Shown in pieces: positions 56,111 to 64,000 of a stretch of 64,000 nucleotides of DNA. Both the position numbers and the translations under genes were made by a program. Numbering within the stretch: the first letter of the stretch is position 1; each line of letters starts with the position of its first letter. This stretch comes from Reticulitermes speratus. Taxonomy: Eukaryota; Arthropoda; Insecta; Blattodea; Rhinotermitidae. Under the pieces are notes generated by a model. The model worked only from the letters and a program-made list of their open reading frames with translations. It was not told where the DNA came from and did no database searches. Where the stretch lies: the NCBI GenBank assembly GCA_021186555.1, contig JAJKFL010000007.1, positions 4,907,249-4,971,248 on the forward strand, written 5' to 3'.

Positions 56111-58400
56111 CCAATCCTGTCGGGATAGAGTCGGAAATATCGGTCTACGCACCTCACATGCCTTACTGAAAAGATGCTGTGTGTCGTAGGCCCGCATCTT
56201 GACGTAGGTGTGTGAGTTAAGCAGGAAAAATTTGCTAGAGTTATCATCTTTTCTGTTGTTCATTGAGCTAACCCTGACAGTTCCGTCCTAAACAACTCAA
56301 TGCTTACTGACAAGATGCTGTGTGGCGTAGGCCCGGCATGTTGACGTAGGTGTATGAGTTAAGCAGGAAAAATTTGCTGAGTCATGTCTTTTCTGTTGTC
56401 ATATTTGAACCCTACAGTTCCGTCCTACGCACCTTCCATGTTTACTGAAAAGATGCTGTGTGGCGTAGTGCCCGCATCTTGACATAGGTGTATGAGTTAA
56501 GCAGGAAAATTTGCTAGAGTCATGTCTTTTCTGGTTGTCGTAGTTGAACCCTGACAGTTCCGTCCTACGCACCTCACATGCTTACTGAAAAGATGCTGTG
56601 TGGCGTAGGCCCGGGATCTTGACGTAGGTTGAATGAGTTAGGCAGGAAAAATTTGCTAAGAGTCATGTCTTTTCTGGTTGTCATAGTTTAACCCTGACAG
56701 TTTCCATCTACGCACTCACAAGCTTACTGAAAAGGTGCTGTGTTGGCGTAGGCCGGCATTTGACGTAGGTGTATGAGTTAAGCAGGAAAAATTTGCTAGA
56801 GTCATGTCTTTTCTGGTTGTCATAGTTGAACCCTGACAGTTCTCCTACGCATCGCACATGCTTACTGTAAAGATGCTTTGTGGCGTAGGCCCGGCATCTT
56901 GACGTAGGTGTATGAGTTAAGCAGGAAAAATTTCTAGAGTCATTCTTTTCTGGTTGTCATAGTTGAACCCTACATTTCCATCTACGCAACTCACATGCTT
57001 ACTGAAAAATGCTGTGTGGCGTAGGCCCTGCATCTTGACGTAGATGTATGGTTAAGCAGGAAAAATTTGCTAAGAGTCATGTCTTTTCTGGTTGTCATAT
57101 TTGAACCCTGACAGTTCCATCCTACGCAACTCACATGCTTACTGAAAAGATGCTGTGTGGCGTAGGCCCGGCATCTTGACGTAGGTGTATGAGTTAAGCA
57201 GGAAAAATTTGCTAGAGTCATCATCTTTTCTGGTTTTCATAGTTTAACCCTGACAGTTTCTTACTACACAACTCACATGCTTACTGAAAAGATGCTGTGT
57301 GGCGTAGGCCCGGCATCTTGACGTAGGTGTATGAGTTAAGCAGGAAAAATTTGCTAGAGTCATCATCTTTTCTGGTTTTCATAGTTTAACCCTGACAGTT
57401 TCTTACTACGCAACTCACATGCTTACTGAAAAGATTGTGTGTGGCGTAGGCCCGGCATCTTGACGTGGGTGTATGAGTTAAGCAGGAATAATTTGCTAGA
57501 GTCATCATCTTTTCGGTTTTCATAGTTTAACCCTGACAGTTCCGTCCTACGCACCTCACATGCTTACTGAAAAGATGCTGTGTGGCGTAGGCCCGGCATC
57601 TTGACGTGGGTGTATGAGTTAAGCAGGAAAAATTTGCTAGAGTCATCATCTTTTCTGGTTTTCATAGTTTAACCCTGACAGTTTCTTACTACGCAACTCA
57701 CATGCTTACTGAAAAGATGCTGTGTGGCGTAGGCCCGGCATCTTGACGTAGGTGTATGAGTTAAGCAGGAAAAATTTGCTAGAGTCATCATCTTTTCTGG
57801 TTTTCATAGTTTAACCCTGACAGTTTCTTACTACGCAACTCAGATGCTTACTGAAAAGATGCTGTGTGGCGTAGGCCCGGCATCTTGACGTAGGTGTATG
57901 AGTTAAGCAGGAAAAATTTGCTAGAGTCATCATCTTTTCTGGTTTTCATAGTTTAACCCTGACAGTTTCTTACTACGCAACTCACATGCTTACAGAAAAG
58001 ATGCTGTGTGGCGTAGGCCCGGCATCTTGACGTAGGTGTATGAGTTAAGCAGGAAAAATTTGCTAGAGTCATCATCTTTTCTGGTTTTCATAGTTTAACC
58101 CTGACAGTTTCTTACTACGCAACTCACATGCTTACTGAAAAGATGCTGTGTGGCGTAGGCCCGGCATCTTGACGTAGGTGTATGAGTTAAGCAGGAAAAA
58201 TTTGCTAGAGTCATCATCTTTACTGGTTTTCATAGTTTAACCCTGACAGTTTCTTACTACGCAACTCACATGCTTACTGAAAAGATGCTGTGTGGCGTAG
58301 GCCCGGCATCTTGACGTAGGTGTACGAGTTAAGCAGGAAAACTTTGCTAGGGCCATCGTCTTTTCTGGTTTTCATAGTTCAACCCTGACAGTTGATTTGG
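56110..58400. repeat. 142-bp satellite array, about 16 units
   Basis: Unit: CTTACTGAAAAGATGCTGTG, TGGCGTAGGCCCGGCATCTT, GACGTAGGTGTATGAGTTAA, and on to CTACGCAACTCACATG. CCTACGC and GCGTAGG in each unit can pair across about 30 nt. Units from about 57100 to 58280 are almost identical; those before 57100 differ at many sites and carry many single-base deletions, and the last unit is also diverged. Confidence 0.93.
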
Positions 58401-58451
58401 CTGTTAGAAAAATTATTTGTTATTTGTTTCCATATATCTGGTAGGGCTGTG

Positions 58452-58675
58452 GCCCTGAAGAAGGTGTGGGATTTCTAGCTTCACCTGTTCATGTGGAATC
58501 TTGTTATATATCATTTGTGAGATGTGGAACATAGGCCTCTTTTGAGGGAACCGCCACAGTACAAAAGGGTAACGCGCCGAGCCAACTACAACCTTGAAAG
58601 AGCTCTTGTGGTGTGGAAACGTTGGCATTTATTTACAAGATTCAATTCCTGTGGAATGTCACACCTTCTTCAGGT
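58452..58675. repeat. Short foldback unit between satellite array and block A2
   Basis: CCTGAAGAAGGTGTG at 58454 recurs inverted at about 58661-58674, and GGTGTGGAAACGTTGG lies between. The CTGAAGA and GAAACG pieces look like a scrambled hammerhead-like terminal unit. Confidence 0.5.
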
Positions 58676-58679
58676 TGCT

Positions 58680-59965
58680 TAACAGAGGAATAAACTTTGT
58701 GTCCCTGTCCATACCATGAAGACATACAGGGGGAGCACAGGTATAGCTCCACCCATTCTTAACCTCAGCATGAGGTGTAGGTGAATGGTCGACTTCATGC
58801 CCCACCCAATTTTCCCCTCGGAATGAACCACTGACCCTCCTTGAATAGGAGGTTGCATGGGCCTCAGAGCTAGTCTGGGGGGAAGTGAAAAGTCTGTTGC
58901 CTGTGCCAGGATTCCAGCCCTGTATCCTCCAGGCTGTAGCCTAGTCACTGTGCCAACTACAGTATCCTGGCTTATACTAGAAACATACATTTAGCAAGAA
59001 ATTTGTATGGCCTTTAGAGAGAGAAAATAAGAGGAGGTTGGAGAAGGTTGAATCAGGATAGGTTTCAGTATTGATTTTATGCAAGATGAAGCCTCTTCTC
59101 CTCCTCCTCTTCCTCCCCTACACAATCTCTGTTTGACACTCCATAAACATGCACTGTGCTGCATGTTTTGACTCCATGTCATCCTCGAACACAACATACA
59201 AAACGTTAGTCACACTGGTTTTTTTACATTAGAATTCATAATTGGCACTTCTTGCCAAATATCACTGCCAGACTTTATGAAGTCAAACAGGACTAGGCTT
59301 AGCAGGCGTGAGTGAGATGAGAAATGCATATGAAATTTTAGTTGGAATACCTTAAGGGAATAGACCACTTGAGGAGCCTGGGTATAAATTGGAGGATGAG
59401 GTTAAAAGTCACCTTCAGGAAATGGAGTATTGCAGTGTGGCATGTGGTGGGACTGTATTGTTGATACAGGCAGTTTTGTAGTATGCTGTGACAGATCACG
59501 TCTAGAAGACTGATACAAATGGCTGGTACCTTCTTGGCAACAGTGTTCCTAGGATAGGCCCAGTGATTTATTGTGACACTGGCATGTGGACCATCCAGTG
59601 ACCAATGACCAAGGTTCAGATTGGCAGCCTTTTACTGAGAGCACATTTGGATCCCAATTTTGTAAGATCATTGGTTTTGTTTTAACTGCTTTTGGAGTTT
59701 AAAGCAAACACGCAGGATTAGAGTTTTCTGGCACAGACTTCGGCTGTGTCATGGCTGCAAGATATCCTTTAGAAAGTGCAGGCAAAGCATGTTTACAGAT
59801 TAGGGCCCCAGGGTTTGTTGGAATTCCCCATTTTGTTAGCTTAAGGTTTAGCATGTCTTGTTCTAGGGGCTGATTTTTTCCTGAAGATGGGTTTTCTGTT
59901 GGATGTACCAACCTTTAGTTTTGAATTCCAATTTTACCTGATGTTTACACTGTTCTGACTTTGAT
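58680..59965. repeat. Duplicated block A2
   Basis: Sister of A1 (49104-50385), including the SINE at 58690-58975. The match stops at CTTTGATGTG; sequence beyond is different. Confidence 0.88.
58690..58975 (-). mobile_element. SINE family 2-related copy inside block A2
   Basis: Same insertion as 49118-49398, duplicated with its flanks. The head AGCCAGGATACTGTAGTTGG is worn. Confidence 0.75.
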
Positions 59966-62900
59966 GTGTGTATTGAAATTTGCTTTACAACCACCAGAGG
60001 TATTGCTTTTGACTATTTGTCCACCCTTCAGCATGTTTGGTTGTTCAAAATGATGAAGTTTTATCTGGTCCAGAGTTTATATTGTTTTCAGCTGTTACCA
60101 CTGTTGGTTTTGGAGTTTGTGGATGTGCCTTATATTTTTCCTGTTGGCTTCCTTTTCTTCCTCATGATACATTAGTTACAGGCGTGTTTAGTGCTTCTCC
60201 TTTTCTTACCATTCTTGCGTGACCTCCAGTACAGGTTCACCAAGGAACCTGTCACCCGTTGGTACCAACTCTGATGAAGCTCATTGCATTTTCATTCAAC
60301 AGGTTTCCTATTGGCCACACTGGGGAACTTTGCAGTCATACTCGTCTACCACCAGATCTGCATGGGGCAGCAAGAGTTAACACCCTCCTTTGTTAGGAGG
60401 CCCTCTTAATCACATTGCCCTCAGATGTGAGAGATGAAACATTTAAATGGACAGACTGTTGATAGATGCACATATGATTAGGTTGCCAGTAGTTGCTCTG
60501 TATTTTGTGTCCACACGTGTGCCTTGTGAGGTATGATACTGGATTTACAAGCTCCTACATTAATTCTTGCCTTGCCCTTTGGCTTTGGGGCTGGAGGGGT
60601 TAAGTGTCTTTTGCTCAGGTTATTAGATTTGGCTTGCCTGGTAATACCTAGCAGCCCACCTTTATTTTGGAAAAGAGGAATTATTTTGTTACTGATGGAT
60701 GCAGTTGGTTCGTCATACAAGGAACTGCATTTAATTCGGCAGTAGCATACTTCTTCGTGTCCTGAGCATCCTGAAATCATTTCCCTTTGAGGGCAGTTTT
60801 CACTTAGGGAACAGAAGAAAGTTGGCTGGCACAAGGTCATGTGACTAAGGCGGGTGGCTATTGTCCATCTTGCCATGCTGAAGCTTGCACAATTGTGACT
60901 CTTTGCTCCTGCTTATATGTGAGACTAGAATGTACTTGGTGTAGATGTTCCTCTTTTTCCAAATCTCCATGAAGAATATGATGGATTATATCCGTCTTAA
61001 TGTTGCAGTTGATTCACCATTAATTTTCGGGTCATTTGATGGCCTCTGGTTACCAGCCTACAAAAGTTTGGAACTCTTCGCAGATTTTGAGCAGTTGATG
61101 GCTACCCACTACTTCAATCATCTTCAAGGCCCTCACATCCCTCTATGTATCTTTTAAACCATTTGAAGACATGCATGAGATAGAGCTTTATGTCCATAAA
61201 CAGTTTCACACATTTTGTATGCTTCTGTAGCTGCTTTCCCCAAGTTTAAAACAAAACTTGATGTTCAGTTGCTGCTTCATGACAGCAGAAAAACATGGCT
61301 TATGTGCAGGGCTGCTGTGGATGCAGTGACTGAGCTAGAACTTTCTTTTCCCTAATCCTTGGCTGTCATAACATGAATTGACAAACTGACTACATTTGGT
61401 TTATGCGCCACATATTTGCGTGATAGCATCAGTCCTGTAGTTTTATTGTTTGGCCACATACAGCTGGCAACACACTTAATACACACTGGCTGCTAAGGCA
61501 TACAGCATTCAGCACTGATATGAGAGAATATAAAATTGCAGTTTTTCTGTACTACTACTTTGCATCTCTTATTGCTATGCTGAGCACTGCAGCTGTGCTG
61601 GATATGGCAGTAAAAGTGACAGTTACATGTTTGTTGACAGTGGATGGACTGCAGTGCAAGTGGTAGCATTTTTCTACTGCAGTGTGGCTGACTGCAGATA
61701 AGGATGTTGTGTTCAATTCCATACCAATTTTGTAACATACTAGTATTTTCATTAATTCGTTTCATTTTGATGAATTATTTAACAATACAAATCGTTGCAG
61801 TAGCTTCAAATGTTGTAAGGCTTGATGTAATTTTTTCTTATGGTGGTGGAAATAAATGTCAGGTATCTTACTGTTTCAGCTGATGATGGACGTGGATTTC
61901 ATACTGACAGGGGGAATCCAGGACATTCCTATACCTCCCTGCTCACAAGGATGGGAGTTCTGTAGAATAAAGGCATGTACCATGGCAGATGATAATTATG
62001 GAGTGTGTTTGGAAATTTCAAGATCGTTTCTCTTTTAATGAGCTTTGTTCTGCATGTGGTGAATGGCTGTAGGTGGATTAATTTCACAGATATGTGTGCT
62101 TTTATGCCGTGTTTTTGTATCCATCTGTTGACAGTCATGAAGTGGTACTGGTGAGTTGCTGTTCCAGGTGTCATAGGATATTGCGAGCTTCAGACTGAGG
62201 AAAGAGGCCCCAAGAAGTTGGCCTGGGACACTGCATGCTACCAACAAGGATTCACTATAACAGGTGTGTGTTGTGCTAGGTGCAAGTTCTTACGATGTTT
62301 GGAGGCTGAAATTCAGAGTGACATCTTGATTTATCACAATCATTTTACAGTGCATGACACTGTGTTGCCAGTATTTGTTGCAGAATTTCAGATTTGCAGC
62401 TGTCATTAGACTTGTGACTACTTGGGGCATCCATAGTCTTGTGTTAAATGTTGTTATTCTGTGACCTCACAGGGAAAATTGCATATGTTTCAGGTATCCT
62501 ACCTTTTTATTTTTTCTGCTTTTATGTCAGAATTTATTGAATGTTTATTTTGGACATCCTAAACCTTCTCCGCACTTTTGATTCAGCGTAATAAATTACA
62601 TGACAGGGCAAAAATTATGCCACCCTGGAAATTGCAGCTGAGCTGCATGACACAGGTTAAAGAAATTGGACAACCTGAATGAAGACAACAGGAGTCTGCA
62701 AATCTTCCAAAGATGTAGGTGGTACATAAAAAATTTGAACACTGAAAGGGCGACATGAAGCAAGTTCTGTTCTGAAGATTCACAAGTATTAGGTGCGACT
62801 GTACAAAATTCAGTCACCTGGGATTTGTGCATCTTGGAAAAGAATATCGGTGCATGTGAACTTTAGTTGCCTGCACTCACCTTCGTAATGTTTCAGTACT

Positions 62901-64000
62901 GTTTTATTGTGCCACTCAGAGTTCTTATGTTCAGTGGGTCTGAAGCATACAAATATGAAACTTACATAACTGACTGTTGAGTCACTTATATACAAGGCCT
63001 AGATATCACACTTTAAATTGAAATGCACGGGTTACTTTGTACATAAATATCCAGGCCTGGAGTGACACTGGGACAGTAATGTGGTGTTGTGTGGGTGTAC
63101 TTACCTGGCTGTACGAGTTGGAGAAAGGAGGGTGGTTAATCCTCTGAATTCTGAAATTAATGTAAATAATATGTAATAACTGGGTCCTTACCTTCCATAA
63201 ACCACAGTTTTCATTACAAACGCCAAGCAAATGATGCTGTGTAGGGAAGTGAGTGCTGTTTGTTGTAAGAATTATGTGAAACAGATAAATTACATGGAGG
63301 GAGGGGGGGGGGCACAGATTCTGTTCCATGTTAAACCAGGTGGTACATACAGTTAATCACTGCATAAAAGGGTTGAGCTACCCTGATTGATACAGAAGTA
63401 AAAACAACAGTTACTGGATCCACAAATTGATAGTTGTCCAAGTTGAGAGTTGTGTGTCATCTAACAGTAGATTCGTATAAATATCGTACTAGATTTACAG
63501 TAAATGTAGACAGAGAAATTTTGAGGAAGATTTTGGCTGAGAATTTGGGAATGAGGAACGTTTCAGCAGAGATGATGCCACAAATTTTGTCTAATGACCA
63601 GAAACAGTGGTAGTTTGATATAAGTTCTTGGCTCTCATCATTTGGCCGAAAGAAATGACATTTTGTCTAGAGTTTTCATGAGTGATGAATCGTTTTAAAT
63701 GTGATCCAGAAATGAAACATGAAACCAGCAGTGGACAACATCAGCATTGCCAAGATCAGAAAGCCACCCATGTCACGAGCCCTAGTGGAGACTTTTTTTT
63801 TAACACCACAAGACATTGTTTATGTTGAGTGTCTTTGTGCAGGGTCAAACAAGAGGTTCTGGCAGGTTTTTGAACTGTGGAAAACACTTGAAAAGTTAAG
63901 GAACTGTTGTATGAATACTTGAATACAGCTTTTATGGGGCATTTTGGGACTTAATTGTTCTGCTTTGTGCAGTCATTACTGTAGGTCATGCCAAATAACA
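59966..64000. other. Unique sequence, no gene recognised
   Basis: About 4 kb without SINE, LINE or foldback signals. Frames up to 132 codons (for example 60478-60876, minus) have no signal peptide, domain or splice support. Could be intron of a gene lying outside the window. Confidence 0.5.

Noticed and set aside
60478..60876. A 132-residue minus-strand protein
   Set aside because: No recognisable motif or family, no nearby promoter or poly(A) arrangement; an open frame of this length is possible by chance in 64 kb.

Overview
The window looks like nuclear DNA of a hemimetabolous insect. From recall, not from a search, the mix of repeats is closest to cockroach genomes such as the American cockroach. 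It shows no operons, long introns with GT-AG junctions, TATA-type promoters, and dense RNA-derived repeats: SINEs with tRNA-like A and B boxes and non-LTR retrotransposons with (GAAT)n or (TTAG)n tails. Most open reading frames are translations of repeats and are not genes.

Two host genes can be supported, both on the minus strand and both for small secreted proteins. Gene 1 runs from a TATA box at 28325-28331 to a poly(A) signal at 11904-11914. Its four coding exons (28231-28260, 25333-25418, 15658-15790, 12077-12244) join in phase into a 138-residue protein with a signal peptide, a Pro/Val-rich middle and a tail with a Cys-Leu-Cys motif. Gene 2 has its whole 93-residue reading frame at 43723-44004, just after a splice acceptor, with a candidate promoter and noncoding first exon near 45861-45975. 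I cannot name the family of either protein.

Layout. 1-12 kb: an almost intact RTE-like non-LTR element (1905-5314), SINEs, and a Jockey/I-like remnant. 12-28 kb: gene 1, whose introns hold SINEs, a Tigger-like element, two inverted MITE copies flanking exon 2, foldback hairpins and two minisatellites. 28-41 kb: further foldbacks, LINE fragments and SINEs. 41-46 kb: gene 2. 46.6-47.3 kb: a 620-bp foldback element. 48-49 kb: a decayed reverse transcriptase. 49-60 kb: two pairs of duplicated blocks, A1-B1 and B2-A2, with a 142-bp satellite array between B2 and A2. 60-64 kb: sequence with no recognised gene or repeat.

The most unusual theme is a set of at least nine hammerhead-ribozyme-like motifs (CTGANGA, helix, GAAAC, very short helix III). 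Several sit in foldback elements, as would be expected of Penelope-like retroelement derivatives. The best copy is at 34214-34257. All carry one extra unpaired base before helix II, so activity is uncertain.
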